64,000 nucleotides of DNA from an uncultured Rhizobium sp. (GTDB lineage: Bacteria > Pseudomonadota > Alphaproteobacteria > Rhizobiales > Rhizobiaceae): assembly GCA_945952045.1 (NCBI GenBank), contig CAMFHE010000007.1, positions 62,001 through 126,000 on the forward strand, given 5' to 3'. The notes below the pieces were generated by a model. The model saw only the letters and a program-made list of their open reading frames with translations, had not been told where the DNA came from and did not search any database. Numbering within the stretch: position 1 is the stretch's first letter; each line of letters starts with the position of its first letter. A program made the translations under genes and the position numbers. Below, one piece after another: positions 1-9,072 of the stretch.

Positions 1-333
1 GGACGGCATGTTGAGAATGATGCGGTCACCGGCGCGGGTGACCGAAATGCCGGTGCCCTGAAGCTGGGCGCGCAGTTCGGCTTCCTGGCTATCCATGTAG
101 TTGCCGATAGCGCCGCCGGCCAATGCGCCGATACCGGCGCCGATCAGCGCCGCATTGCGTCGTCCGACCGGCGAACCGCCGACGGCAAGACCGCCGAGCG
201 CGCCGAGGCCGGCGCCGATCATCGCGCCGCCGGTGGTGTTCGACACCTTCTGTTCGCCGGTATAGGGATCGGTCGTGGTGCAACCGGACAGATAGACCGC
301 CGCAACGCCAACAATGGCCATTTTCTTCAGCAT
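1..333 (-). CDS. Glycine-zipper outer-membrane lipoprotein, N-terminal part (YiaD/OmpA-type likely)
   Basis: The gene runs off the left edge, so only about 111 N-terminal residues are visible. It starts at ATG 333, with AGGAG just upstream. A short signal peptide ends in a lipobox (VYLSGC), so the Cys near residue 18 should be lipidated. Residues about 34-80 carry two Gly/Ala-rich stretches (GAMIGAGLGALGG and GAGIGALAGGAIGNYMD), a glycine-zipper pattern. The following residues (AELRAQLQGTGISVTR) look like the linker before an OmpA peptidoglycan-binding domain in YiaD-like lipoproteins. The OmpA domain itself lies outside the window, so that part is inferred. It is transcribed away from the neighbouring efflux operon's end and is probably a separate unit. 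Confidence 0.75.
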   Translation of the reverse strand, partial: MLKKMAIVGVAAVYLSGCTTTDPYTGEQKVSNTTGGAMIGAGLGALGGLAVGGSPVGRRNAALIGAGIGALAGGAIGNYMDSQEAELRAQLQGTGISVTRAGDRIILNMPS

Positions 334-420
334 CGGTGAGCCTGCTCCTTTGAGAGTCGAATTCAAAACCCTCATAGCATGAATCGCGGCAAATTCATGG
401 GGGAGCGGTAAAATGCCGAA

Positions 421-442
421 CCGCCGCCTTATTCGGCGGCGG
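421..442 (-). terminator. Possible terminator hairpin at the 3' end of the RND operon
   Basis: An 8-bp GC stem (CCGCCGCC/GGCGGCGG) with a 6-nt loop overlaps the stop codon of the efflux transporter. On the minus strand it is followed by a TTCGGCATTTT stretch. The T-run is short and displaced from the stem, so this is a weak intrinsic terminator call. Confidence 0.35.
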
Positions 443-3400
443 CGGCCGGCAAATTGGCATCATTGGCGGCGTTGACGATGCGTTTCGCATGGGCCATTTC
501 GGCATGCAGACGCTGCTCTTCATCGGCATGGGGCTTGGCGAATCGGGCGATCAGCAGATAGGCGACCGGGGTGACGAACAATGTCACCAGCGTCGCCATG
601 CCGAGACCGCCGACGATCACCCAGCCTAACGCATTGCGCGCCTCGGCTCCTGCTCCTTGCGCAAAGACCAGCGGCACGCCGCCGAGGATGGTGGCGATCA
701 TCGTCATCATCACCGGCCGCAGGCGGATCGAGCAGGCTTTTTCGATCGATGCACGCACGCCCTCGCCGTGATCGCGAAGCTGATTGGCGAACTCGACGAT
801 GAGAATGCCGTTCTTGGCCATGACCCCGACCAATAGCACGAGGCCGATCTGGCTGTAGATATTGAGGCTCGACCCTGTCAGCACCAGAGCGAAGACGGCG
901 CAGGCCAAGCCCAGCGGCACGGTGGCCATGATGATGATTGAACTCAGCACGCTTTCGAACTGCGCCGCCAGGACCAGGAAGATGATGGCGATGGCGAAGC
1001 CGAAGGTCAGAGCCATGCTGGAGGAATTGTCCTGCAGCGTCGCGGCTTCCGCCAAGGGCAGGATTCGGGCGCCGGGCGGCAACAGAGGCGCTGCGATGCG
1101 TTGCGCCTCGGAAAGCGCATCGCCCAGCGCCTGCCCCGGCCGCAGATCGGCGGTGATCGCCACGGACGACAATTGCTGCTCTCGCGTTAACTGCGGCGCG
1201 ACCGCGCGTTCGTTGAGCGAAGCGATGGTCGCCATCGGCACGATCTTCCCGTCACCGGTCTTGACGAAGATGTTTTCGAGATCGGTCGGATCGTCGATCG
1301 GCCGCGTATTGGAGGTCAGCAGCACCGGATAGGATTCGCCCTCCACGTAGACATCGACCACCGAACGGCCATCGAGCAGCGACTGGATCGCCGTGGAAAG
1401 CCCGGCAATGTTCACGCCCATGTCGGAGGCGCGCTCGCGGTCGATGGCGACGGAAAGCTGGGCCTGGGTCGGCTCGTTGGTCAGGCGCGGCTGGACGAAA
1501 TCATTGCTCTCGTCCATGGCCTGCACGATCTTCAACGCCGATGCCGTCAGCTTCTCGTTGTCATTGCCAATGATGGCGAACTGCAAGCCGCTGCCGGCGC
1601 CACGAATGCGCAGGCTGTTTGACTGGATGGCGTTGACGCGCAGGCCCGGCACCTGCGCCGTCGCCGCGTTGATGTCGGTAACGATCTGGTTCTGGCTGCG
1701 CTCACGCTCGCCCCAGGGCGCCAGCGTCAGGACCATGAAGCCGCTGTTGGCCTGACCGTTCATGCCGGCGATGGAATAGATATTGCGGATTTCACCGCTG
1801 TCGCGCAGCGGCTGCAACCGTTCTTCGACGCGCTGCATCTGGTCCTTGGCGTAATCCAGGCTGACGCCCTGCGGCGCCGTCACCCGCAGCATGACCATGG
1901 CGCGGTCTTCGCGTGGGGTCAGCTCGCTGGTCACCGTATTGAACGCCATGACGGCAGCGGCGGCAAACAATGTGCCGACGACGATGACCACGACAGGCGC
2001 ATTGAGGCAAGAGCGCAACAGCCGCAGATAAGTGTCCGAGAACCGATCGCCGATCCAGCCGAGCACCCCGTGATGCTCGACCATTTCCCTCGTCAGCATG
2101 CGCGAGGCCAGCATCGGGCAAAGCGTCAACGCCACGACCGACGACAGACCGACGGAGAAGGCCAGCACGAAGCCGAATTCGCGGAACAAGCCGCCCACCT
2201 GCCCCGGCAGAAAGGACAGCGGAATGAACACCGCCGCCAGCGTCGCCGTCGTGGCGATGACAGCGAAGAATACTTCGCGCGTGCCGAGAACGGCCGCGGC
2301 ACGCGGCTGCAAGCCCTGCCCGCGCCGGCGCACGATGTTTTCCAGCACGACGATGGCGTCGTCGACCACGAGCCCGGTCGCCAGAACGATGGCGAGCAGC
2401 GTCAGGATGTTGATCGAAAAGCCCATGAGATAGGTGGCGGCGATGGTGCCGATCAGCGCCACCGGCATGGTGATCGCCGGGATGATCGTCGCGCGCCAGT
2501 CGCGCAGGAAGAGATAGATCACGACCACGACGATGATGGCGGAAAGGATCAGCGCCAGCTCCACCTCATGGATCGCGCCCTCGATAAAGGCGGCGTCGTC
2601 GCTGGTAATGGCGATCCGCACGCCTTGCGGGATGGCGGCCGACAATTCGTCCACGGCCTTGCGCACGCCAGTGGAGATATCCAGTGTATTCGATTGCGCC
2701 TGACGGATGATGCCGAGACCGATGCCGGTGACGCCGTTGGAGCGCAGCGATGTCGTGCCGTCACGCGGCCCAAGCGTCACACTCGCGACATCGCCGAGCC
2801 GCACCCGGTTCTGGATGATCAGGTTTTCGAAATCCTGCGGCTTGGTGAGGTTTGCAGTGGCGCGCACGACGATATCCTGCGTCGTGCTGGTGATCGAGCC
2901 GGCCGGCACGTCCATGGAGGCGGTTTGAAGCGCGGTCGAGAGATCGGCGACCGTCAATCCGCGGCTGGCCAGCGCCGTCTGGTCGATATCGATGCGGAAG
3001 ACCTTTTCCTGATCGCCGTAAAGCTGAACGTCGGCAACACCGTCGACCGCGGCCAGACGGTCGGAGATCTGCTTGTCGACCAGCTGCGTCAGGTCGTCCA
3101 TGCTCAGCGTATCGGAGGTGACCGCAAGGCGCATGACCGGCTGCGAATCGGCGTCCGCCTTGACGATCTGCGGCGCATCGACATTGTCGGGCAAAAGCGA
3201 CTGGATGCGGCCGATGGCGTCGCGCACATCGCTGGCGGCGACCGCGAGATCGGTCTTGTCGGTGAACTCGAGCGTCACGCGGCTGGAGCCGAAGGAGGAC
3301 GAGGAGGAAAGCGATTTCAACCCGCTGACCCGGGCAACTCCGCCCTCGATGATACGGGTGATCTGCTGGTCGATGGTCTGCGGCGAAGCGCCGTCCAATG

Positions 3401-3575
3401 TGGTGCGCACGGTGATGACAGGCTGGTCGGTATCCGGCAGCTCGCGCACTTCGATGCCGAAATAGGCTGCGAGGCCGGCAACGACCATCAGCGTGTTGAA
3501 CACCAGCGCCAGGATCGGGCGGCGGATGAACAGGGCGGTGAAGTCGCCCGACTTCTCGTCCGTAGAGCCGCTCAT
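429..3575 (-). CDS. RND (HAE-1/AcrB-type) multidrug efflux transporter
   Basis: This 1048-residue protein has the usual length of an inner-membrane RND pump. TM1 lies near residues 20-40, followed by a large periplasmic porter loop. TM4 carries the adjacent aspartates at about 405-406 (GLVVDDAIVVLEN) that relay protons in AcrB/MexB. A second TM block begins after the second periplasmic loop. It would export hydrophobic drugs or other amphiphiles using the proton gradient, together with the adaptor encoded immediately upstream. Its start codon overlaps the adaptor's stop codon (ATGA at 3572-3575), so the two are co-transcribed and probably translationally coupled. No TolC-like outer-membrane factor and no regulator lie next to it in the window, so the substrate and the outer-membrane partner are unknown. 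Confidence 0.93.
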   Translation of the reverse strand: MSGSTDEKSGDFTALFIRRPILALVFNTLMVVAGLAAYFGIEVRELPDTDQPVITVRTTLDGASPQTIDQQITRIIEGGVARVSGLKSLSSSSSFGSSRVTLEFTDKTDLAVAASDVRDAIGRIQSLLPDNVDAPQIVKADADSQPVMRLAVTSDTLSMDDLTQLVDKQISDRLAAVDGVADVQLYGDQEKVFRIDIDQTALASRGLTVADLSTALQTASMDVPAGSITSTTQDIVVRATANLTKPQDFENLIIQNRVRLGDVASVTLGPRDGTTSLRSNGVTGIGLGIIRQAQSNTLDISTGVRKAVDELSAAIPQGVRIAITSDDAAFIEGAIHEVELALILSAIIVVVVIYLFLRDWRATIIPAITMPVALIGTIAATYLMGFSINILTLLAIVLATGLVVDDAIVVLENIVRRRGQGLQPRAAAVLGTREVFFAVIATTATLAAVFIPLSFLPGQVGGLFREFGFVLAFSVGLSSVVALTLCPMLASRMLTREMVEHHGVLGWIGDRFSDTYLRLLRSCLNAPVVVIVVGTLFAAAAVMAFNTVTSELTPREDRAMVMLRVTAPQGVSLDYAKDQMQRVEERLQPLRDSGEIRNIYSIAGMNGQANSGFMVLTLAPWGERERSQNQIVTDINAATAQVPGLRVNAIQSNSLRIRGAGSGLQFAIIGNDNEKLTASALKIVQAMDESNDFVQPRLTNEPTQAQLSVAIDRERASDMGVNIAGLSTAIQSLLDGRSVVDVYVEGESYPVLLTSNTRPIDDPTDLENIFVKTGDGKIVPMATIASLNERAVAPQLTREQQLSSVAITADLRPGQALGDALSEAQRIAAPLLPPGARILPLAEAATLQDNSSSMALTFGFAIAIIFLVLAAQFESVLSSIIIMATVPLGLACAVFALVLTGSSLNIYSQIGLVLLVGVMAKNGILIVEFANQLRDHGEGVRASIEKACSIRLRPVMMTMIATILGGVPLVFAQGAGAEARNALGWVIVGGLGMATLVTLFVTPVAYLLIARFAKPHADEEQRLHAEMAHAKRIVNAANDANLPAAAAE

Positions 3576-4738
3576 GGGCTGGCCTCCGCCTGCTGATCCG
3601 TGGGTTGGCCGGAAATGCGCACGCCGCCGTTTTCACGAATGCGCAGCAGGCCTTCGATGGCGATGTTCTCGCCGGTCTTGAGGTCGGCCTGCACCAGAAC
3701 CGCTTCCGGATTGCGCTGGACGATGCCGACACGGATTTTCTGCGCCTTGGCATCGACGATGCGCCAGACATAGGAGCCTTGCGAATCCCACTGCACGGAC
3801 AGAGGATCGATGGCCGGATAGGCCCGGCCGGCAAACTTCAGGGCAACCGCGAACGACATTCCCGAGCGCAGGCGGTCATCGGTGTTGTCGATGCGGGCGC
3901 GAACGCGGAAGGTACGGCTGGCAGGATCGACGCGATTGTCGATGGCGTCGACAACGCCATTGAAGATGTCGCCGCGATGGGCGACGGCGCTGGCCTCTAC
4001 CGGCACGCCGAGCGCGATCTGGCTGATAAAGCGCTCCGGCGCCCAGAAATCGACGAGGATCTCCGAGCGGTCGTCGAGGCCGACCAGTGTCGTCGCGCTT
4101 GTGACGTTGTCGCCGATATTCACCGGCACGATGCCGACGATGCCGTCGAAAGGCGCGGTGACGGCGCGGCGCTTGAGATTGAATTCGGCCGTCTCCAGCG
4201 CAAGCTTCGCCGTGTCGCGAGCGATCTCGGCATTCGAGACGTCGAGGCGCGACACGGTCGACTTGATATTCTGGTATATATTGAGCTTCTCTTCGGCATT
4301 TTTCAGCGCCACGCGGGCCTGATCGCGGGCGATCACCTGCTCGTCGCTGTCGAGGCGCATCAGCACCTGACCTTGAGCCACCTTGTCGCCGGACTTGATG
4401 CCGATCTCCACGATCGTGCCGGACACCTGCGGCGTCACGGTCACCGAACGGATCGCCTCGCCGCTGCCGATGGCATGCAGCCGGTCGTTGACGATGCCTT
4501 CCTGAACGGTGCGGACGACGACCAGCGGCGAGCGGTCATTATTTTGACCGGCCTGGCCAGCGCTGGCGCCTTTGGTCGGATCGGCTTCCTTCGCCTTCGG
4601 TGCGATGGCTGCGACCATCGCTTTCGGCAGGCCGAGCTTTTCCAGCGTGGCGGCCGATCCGGGCACGATCCACAGCCAGGCGAGCACGCCGCAACAGAGA
4701 AGGACAAGGCTGGTGACCAGCTGTTTCCAGATTCGCAT
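3572..4738 (-). CDS. RND efflux periplasmic adaptor (membrane fusion protein)
   Basis: This 388-residue protein has an N-terminal membrane anchor (residues about 9-28). A biotinyl-lipoyl-like half motif (VSGTIVEIGIKSGDKVAQGQ) sits near residue 95. A coiled-coil hairpin (about 120-180) follows, then the second lipoyl half (APFDGIVGIVPVNIGDNV) and beta-barrel and membrane-proximal domains. It bridges the RND pump to an outer-membrane channel. It is the first gene of the two-gene operon. A 322-bp divergent gap separates it from the UvrD-type helicase gene, so the operon promoter should be in 4739-5060. It resembles MexA/MdtA-type adaptors of Rhizobiaceae; I cannot assign a specific ortholog. Confidence 0.92.
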   Translation of the reverse strand: MRIWKQLVTSLVLLCCGVLAWLWIVPGSAATLEKLGLPKAMVAAIAPKAKEADPTKGASAGQAGQNNDRSPLVVVRTVQEGIVNDRLHAIGSGEAIRSVTVTPQVSGTIVEIGIKSGDKVAQGQVLMRLDSDEQVIARDQARVALKNAEEKLNIYQNIKSTVSRLDVSNAEIARDTAKLALETAEFNLKRRAVTAPFDGIVGIVPVNIGDNVTSATTLVGLDDRSEILVDFWAPERFISQIALGVPVEASAVAHRGDIFNGVVDAIDNRVDPASRTFRVRARIDNTDDRLRSGMSFAVALKFAGRAYPAIDPLSVQWDSQGSYVWRIVDAKAQKIRVGIVQRNPEAVLVQADLKTGENIAIEGLLRIRENGGVRISGQPTDQQAEASP

Positions 4739-5060
4739 TCAATTCTCCAAGCAAAGCCGTCAGCATTCGCGACCGATAGAAACAGGCAAAGCACGGTCGC
4801 GGTCTGCACGTTAGCAGCGTATTATGGTGCCGGAATGATAACCGGCAAGGCGAACCCTGTCGCCTTACGGAATTGTAATGTCAGCAAAACTTCGAATCGG
4901 CGGGATACTGCACTTCAAGTTTGCGTGAAGACGGGCCGCTTCACGCCTGACGCCAGCGGCAGGCTTTGCCTGTGCGCTTCCCTCCCTTATCGCGCATTTC
5001 AGGAATGAAACCAGAACATGCGTTCTGGTCTTTCAGGGCCGAATCACTACATTACGCCGC
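4739..5060. other. Divergent intergenic region between efflux operon and helicase gene
   Basis: This 322-bp region has no supportable gene. It should contain promoters in both directions. One small inverted repeat is visible (GCCGG-AATGATAA-CCGGC, about 4829-4846), which could be an operator or a chance palindrome. I recognise no regulator binding site. Confidence 0.5.
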
Positions 5061-7541
5061 ATGACCAACGGTTTTGACGATATTCCCTTCTTCGACGAAG
5101 AGCCGGACGCACCTCCCCCGCCGCGCAAAGCTGCCGCTCCCGCGCATGATGTGGGCATGCCGAGCGGCATCGCCGCCCGCGCCATGGCGGCCCGCGAACC
5201 GGCCCGCCCGCAAAGCAATTATCTTTCCGGCCTCAATCCCGAGCAGCGCCGCGCCGTCGAAACGATGGACGGTCCCGTTCTGGTGCTCGCCGGTGCGGGC
5301 ACCGGCAAGACGCGGGTGCTCACCACCCGCATCGCCCATATTCTGGCGACCGGCAGCGCCTACCCGTCGCAGATCCTCGCCGTGACCTTCACCAACAAGG
5401 CCGCGCGCGAGATGAAGGAGCGCATCGGCGTGCTCGTCGGCGAGATGGTCGAGGGCATGCCCTGGCTCGGCACCTTCCACTCCATCGGCGTCAAGCTGTT
5501 GCGCCGCCATGCGGAGCTGGTGAACCTTAATTCCGATTTCACCATTCTCGATACCGATGACGTCATTCGTCTGATCAAGCAGCTCATCCAGGCGGAAGGT
5601 CTGGACGACAAGCGCTGGCCGGCCCGGCAATTCGCCGGCATGATCGACGGCTGGAAGAACAAGGGTCTCGGCCCCGCCGACATTCCCGAGGGCGATGCCC
5701 GCGCCTTTGCCAACGGCAAGGGCCGCGAGCTCTATTTCGCCTATCAGGCGCGGCTGAAGACGCTGAACGCGTGCGATTTCGGCGATCTGTTGATGCATCC
5801 GATCCACATCTTCCGCACCTATCCCGACGTGCTGAAAGATTACCACAAGCGCTTCCGCTACATCCTCGTCGACGAGTATCAGGACACCAACACCGCACAA
5901 TATATGTGGCTGCGGCTTCTGGCGCAGCGGCCGAAGGGCGTTTTGCAGAATGTCTGCTGCGTCGGCGACGACGACCAGTCGATCTATGGCTGGCGCGGCG
6001 CGGAGGTCGACAACATCCTGCGCTTCGAGAAGGATTTTCCGGGCGCGGCCGTCATCAAGCTGGAGCGCAACTACCGCTCCACCGCCCATATCCTCGGCGC
6101 CGCCGGCCATCTGATCGCCCACAATGAAGGCCGGCTCGGCAAGACGCTGTTCACCGACCGACCGGATGACGGCGACGACAAGGTGATCGTCCATGCCGCC
6201 TGGGATTCGGAAGAAGAAGCCCGCGCCGTCGGCGAGGAGATCGAGCAGCTTCACCGCAAGAAGCACAATCTCAACGACATGGCGATCCTTGTGCGCGCCT
6301 CCTTCCAGATGCGCGAGTTCGAAGACCGCTTCGTGACGCTCGGTCTGAACTACCGCGTCATCGGCGGCCCGCGCTTCTATGAGCGGCAGGAAATCCGCGA
6401 CGCCATGGCCTATTTCCGCCTCGTCTGCCAGCCGGCCGACGACCTGGCGCTGGAGCGGATCATCAACACTCCGAAGCGCGGCCTTGGCGATGCCGCCGTG
6501 CGCGCCGTCCACGACCATGCCCGCAAGCGCGGTATCCCGATGCTGGCCGCCGCCGGCGAGCTGATGGATACCGACGAGATGAAGCCGAAGCCGCGCAAGG
6601 CGCTGTTCGACATCGTCACCGATTTTCGCCGCTGGCAGACCCTGCTCGAGACCACCACGCATACCGAGCTTGCCGAGCAGATCCTCGACGAGAGCGGCTA
6701 CACCGCCATGTGGCAGAACGACAAATCTGCGGAAGCGCCGGGACGGCTGGAAAACCTCAAGGAACTTATCCGTTCCATGGAGGCGTTCGAGAGCATGCGC
6801 GGCTTTCTCGAACACGTCTCGCTGGTCATGGATGCCGAGCAGAACGAAAATCTCGACGCCGTCTCGATCATGACCCTCCACTCCGCCAAGGGGCTGGAAT
6901 TCGACACCGTTTTCCTGCCCGGCTGGGAGGAAGGCCTGTTTCCGCACCAGCGGGCGCTGGACGAAGGCGGCCGCTCCGGGCTGGAGGAAGAGCGCCGCCT
7001 CGCCTATGTCGGCCTGACGCGCGCCAAGCTTCGCTGCCATATCTGGTTCGTGTCGAACCGGCGCATTCATGGGCTATGGCAGTCTACCCTGCCCTCGCGC
7101 TTCCTCGACGAATTGCCGCCCGCCCATGTCGACGTCGCCGCCGGCGACACGTCCTATGGCGGTTACGGCGGACGCGGCGGCTATGGCCAGTCACGTTTCG
7201 ACAAAGCCGATCCCTTCACCAATTCCTATGCAACGCCTGGCTGGAAACGCGCCCAGGCCAACCGCTCCGAGGCCACCCGCGACAATTGGGGCACGCGCTC
7301 CGGCCATGCGGTCGAACGGATCGGCTATGGGGAAAGCGGCCCGCGCGGACGCACCATCGAGGGTGAACTGGTCGCCAAATCGACGAGCGAGACGCCATCG
7401 CAATTCTCGGTCGGCGACCGGGTGTTCCACATCAAGTTCGGCAACGGCACCGTGGCAGCCATCGAAGGCAACAAGCTGACCATCGATTTCGACCGCGCCG
7501 GCCAGAAGCGTGTTCTTGAGGGTTTCGTCGAGCGGGCATGA
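5061..7541 (+). CDS. uvrD: UvrD/PcrA-family ATP-dependent DNA helicase II
   Basis: This 826-residue superfamily 1A helicase has all hallmark motifs. Walker A is GAGTGKTRVL near residue 80, Walker B is LVDEYQDTN near 270, and motif III is GDDDQSIYGWRGAEVD. The later motifs include LHSAKGLEFDTVF and EERRLAYVGLTRAK. It unwinds DNA 3'-5' in nucleotide excision and mismatch repair. The first 50 or so residues are a poorly conserved Pro/Ala-rich extension. The C-terminus (residues about 690-826) carries a Gly/Tyr-rich linker and a small beta-barrel (QFSVGDRVFHIKFGNGTVA) typical of PcrA tails that contact RNA polymerase. It stands alone, transcribed rightward, with a repeat element just downstream. 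Confidence 0.96.
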   Translation: MTNGFDDIPFFDEEPDAPPPPRKAAAPAHDVGMPSGIAARAMAAREPARPQSNYLSGLNPEQRRAVETMDGPVLVLAGAGTGKTRVLTTRIAHILATGSAYPSQILAVTFTNKAAREMKERIGVLVGEMVEGMPWLGTFHSIGVKLLRRHAELVNLNSDFTILDTDDVIRLIKQLIQAEGLDDKRWPARQFAGMIDGWKNKGLGPADIPEGDARAFANGKGRELYFAYQARLKTLNACDFGDLLMHPIHIFRTYPDVLKDYHKRFRYILVDEYQDTNTAQYMWLRLLAQRPKGVLQNVCCVGDDDQSIYGWRGAEVDNILRFEKDFPGAAVIKLERNYRSTAHILGAAGHLIAHNEGRLGKTLFTDRPDDGDDKVIVHAAWDSEEEARAVGEEIEQLHRKKHNLNDMAILVRASFQMREFEDRFVTLGLNYRVIGGPRFYERQEIRDAMAYFRLVCQPADDLALERIINTPKRGLGDAAVRAVHDHARKRGIPMLAAAGELMDTDEMKPKPRKALFDIVTDFRRWQTLLETTTHTELAEQILDESGYTAMWQNDKSAEAPGRLENLKELIRSMEAFESMRGFLEHVSLVMDAEQNENLDAVSIMTLHSAKGLEFDTVFLPGWEEGLFPHQRALDEGGRSGLEEERRLAYVGLTRAKLRCHIWFVSNRRIHGLWQSTLPSRFLDELPPAHVDVAAGDTSYGGYGGRGGYGQSRFDKADPFTNSYATPGWKRAQANRSEATRDNWGTRSGHAVERIGYGESGPRGRTIEGELVAKSTSETPSQFSVGDRVFHIKFGNGTVAAIEGNKLTIDFDRAGQKRVLEGFVERA

Positions 7542-7574
7542 GCCAGCTCGATTTTGCGTCAATCTACTCACAAT

Positions 7575-7681
7575 CGTCATCCTCGGGCTTGTCCCGAGGA
7601 TCTGCCTTCTTTACCCAAACAATTGAGATATCAGACAATATCTGACTTTCACAGATGCTCGGAACAAGACCGAGCATGACG
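7575..7681. repeat. MITE/RIME-like intergenic element with 30-bp imperfect terminal inverted repeats
   Basis: The 30 bp at 7575-7604 begin CGTCATCCTCGGGCTTGTCC. They match the reverse complement of 7652-7681 (which begins CGTCATGCTCGGTCTTGTTC) at 26 of 30 positions. Each end is itself an interrupted palindrome (CCTCGG..CCGAGG and GCTCGG..CCGAGC). The 107-bp unit lies between two convergent genes (helicase and DUF2778 protein) and encodes nothing. The two-palindrome layout resembles Rhizobium intergenic mosaic elements (RIME). Membership of that family is inferred from memory of the architecture, not from alignment. The outer hairpins may also act as a bidirectional transcription end. Confidence 0.8.
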
Positions 7682-7734
7682 GTGGAGAGGGGTGGCGCCA
7701 GTCCAGACGAACCGCAAGGCCCGCCTGGAAATCG

Positions 7735-9072
7735 TCAACGCACGCGCCGTTCCGAGGCAATGCCGCCGGACTTGCGGTCGTCGGCGGAGGCCGTAAGCCC
7801 GCCCCAGGCAGACATCTTCGGCACGATGATCATCGTATCGACCTGGCCGCTCTGGAATGCGCGCAGGAAGCGCTTGTAGTCGGCAAAAGCGACACAGCCA
7901 TGCGAATCGCCGCGACGACGCAGCAGATAGCTATGCGCCAGCAGGCCGACGCGTCCCTTCGGCGCGATGCCATTGGTCGGCGTCAGGCGAATGGCGGCGA
8001 CGCCATGGAACAGGCTTTCGCGCATCGACAGCTTGTAGGTGCCGGGCGGGGTCGGCCCGCGCATCGTCACATGCGTATATTTCGGATTGTCGCGCATTTC
8101 GCCGATGCCGGAATGGGCTTCCAGCTTCTCGCCGTTCGGCATGTGAACCACACCGGCGGAAATGTCGTAATACGCGATCTTGCCGCCCCGGCGACGCTGG
8201 AAGGTGGGCATCGGCGACCGGTCGGAACCGTCATCCTCTTCCAGCGCCGATTGCGGCTTGGCATAGGCGAGTTCGGTCGGCTTGGCCGGCTTGCGCTCGT
8301 CCGGTTCCGGCTTGGCAAGCGCCACCCGCAATTCAGGCTTTGCGATCGGCAGCGGGATGGAGTCCGGCAGCGATTCGGCAGCGGCCGCAGCCGTTGCTTC
8401 GCGTTCGGCCATGACATAGCTGAACGGCTTCGGCAGCGTATCGCCCGTTGCCGCCGAGGGTTCGACGAGCGCGCTCGCCAGGACCGGCTGGGCGGCTGCC
8501 TTGGCGGTAGCGGCCGCCAGAATCGCATCGTCCTTGCCGCGCGTCAGCGCCGCGACCGCCCTGGCGGGCTCGGCCGTGCGCTCCGGCTGTGGCGCAATCG
8601 AGGCGACCATCATCGACTTGGTATGGAAGGCGCGGATCGCATCCGCCGTCAGCCCGTTCGCCTTGGCGGCATGTGCCTTGTCCGGCATCAGGCGAGCAAC
8701 GACCGCCATGCGTTCCCGCGACGAGCGGATCGCATCGCCGGTCAGGCCGCTCTGGGCGATCTGGTCGACCAGCGGCAGCGGCGCGCGCGAAAATTTCGCC
8801 GGACGGATGCGCCGCTCGCCGGCGTCTGCCCGCACGATCGGATTGAGCGCCAGCCGGGTTTCGAAACGGCCCCGGTCGCCCGATGCCGTTGCGCTGGTCA
8901 GGCTATGCATCGTCGCCAGCGTGCCGACGATCCAGCAGACCGTTGCGGCGCCGACGCCGGTTGCGACCAAGCCATGAAGGAGTGCGCGGGAGCTGCGCTT
9001 GCGCGCCGTTTTTGCCGAAGACGGCAAGGCGCGATGACTGGTCTGTGTGACGGCAGATACCATGTTACTCAA
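7735..9072 (-). CDS. Membrane-anchored DUF2778 (L,D-transpeptidase-like, Tlde1-type) protein
   Basis: This 445-residue protein has a cytoplasmic N-terminus, one TM segment (residues about 34-54) and a long Ala/Pro/Lys-rich low-complexity periplasmic region to about 280. The C-terminal DUF2778 domain starts near GGKIAYYDISAGVVHMPNG. The domain ends with a conserved His then RRGDSHGCVAFADY, the H...SHGC signature shared with YkuD-type L,D-transpeptidases and the Tlde1 type VI effectors. Established for Tlde1: cleavage or exchange of peptidoglycan tetrapeptides. Here no secretion system or immunity gene is adjacent and the protein has its own membrane anchor. I therefore infer a housekeeping cell-wall enzyme rather than a toxin. 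ATG 9063 is an alternative start. Confidence 0.8.
   Translation of the reverse strand: MSNMVSAVTQTSHRALPSSAKTARKRSSRALLHGLVATGVGAATVCWIVGTLATMHSLTSATASGDRGRFETRLALNPIVRADAGERRIRPAKFSRAPLPLVDQIAQSGLTGDAIRSSRERMAVVARLMPDKAHAAKANGLTADAIRAFHTKSMMVASIAPQPERTAEPARAVAALTRGKDDAILAAATAKAAAQPVLASALVEPSAATGDTLPKPFSYVMAEREATAAAAAESLPDSIPLPIAKPELRVALAKPEPDERKPAKPTELAYAKPQSALEEDDGSDRSPMPTFQRRRGGKIAYYDISAGVVHMPNGEKLEAHSGIGEMRDNPKYTHVTMRGPTPPGTYKLSMRESLFHGVAAIRLTPTNGIAPKGRVGLLAHSYLLRRRGDSHGCVAFADYKRFLRAFQSGQVDTMIIVPKMSAWGGLTASADDRKSGGIASERRVR

Noticed and set aside
2070..3596. Long open frame (508 codons) opposite the RND transporter
   Set aside because: It is the antisense shadow of a strongly conserved gene in GC-rich DNA; the composition is His/Arg/Asp-rich with no domain.
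5052..7070. Long open frame (672 codons) opposite the helicase gene
   Set aside because: It is a shadow of uvrD. There is no ribosome site or family resemblance, and the sense frame has all helicase motifs.
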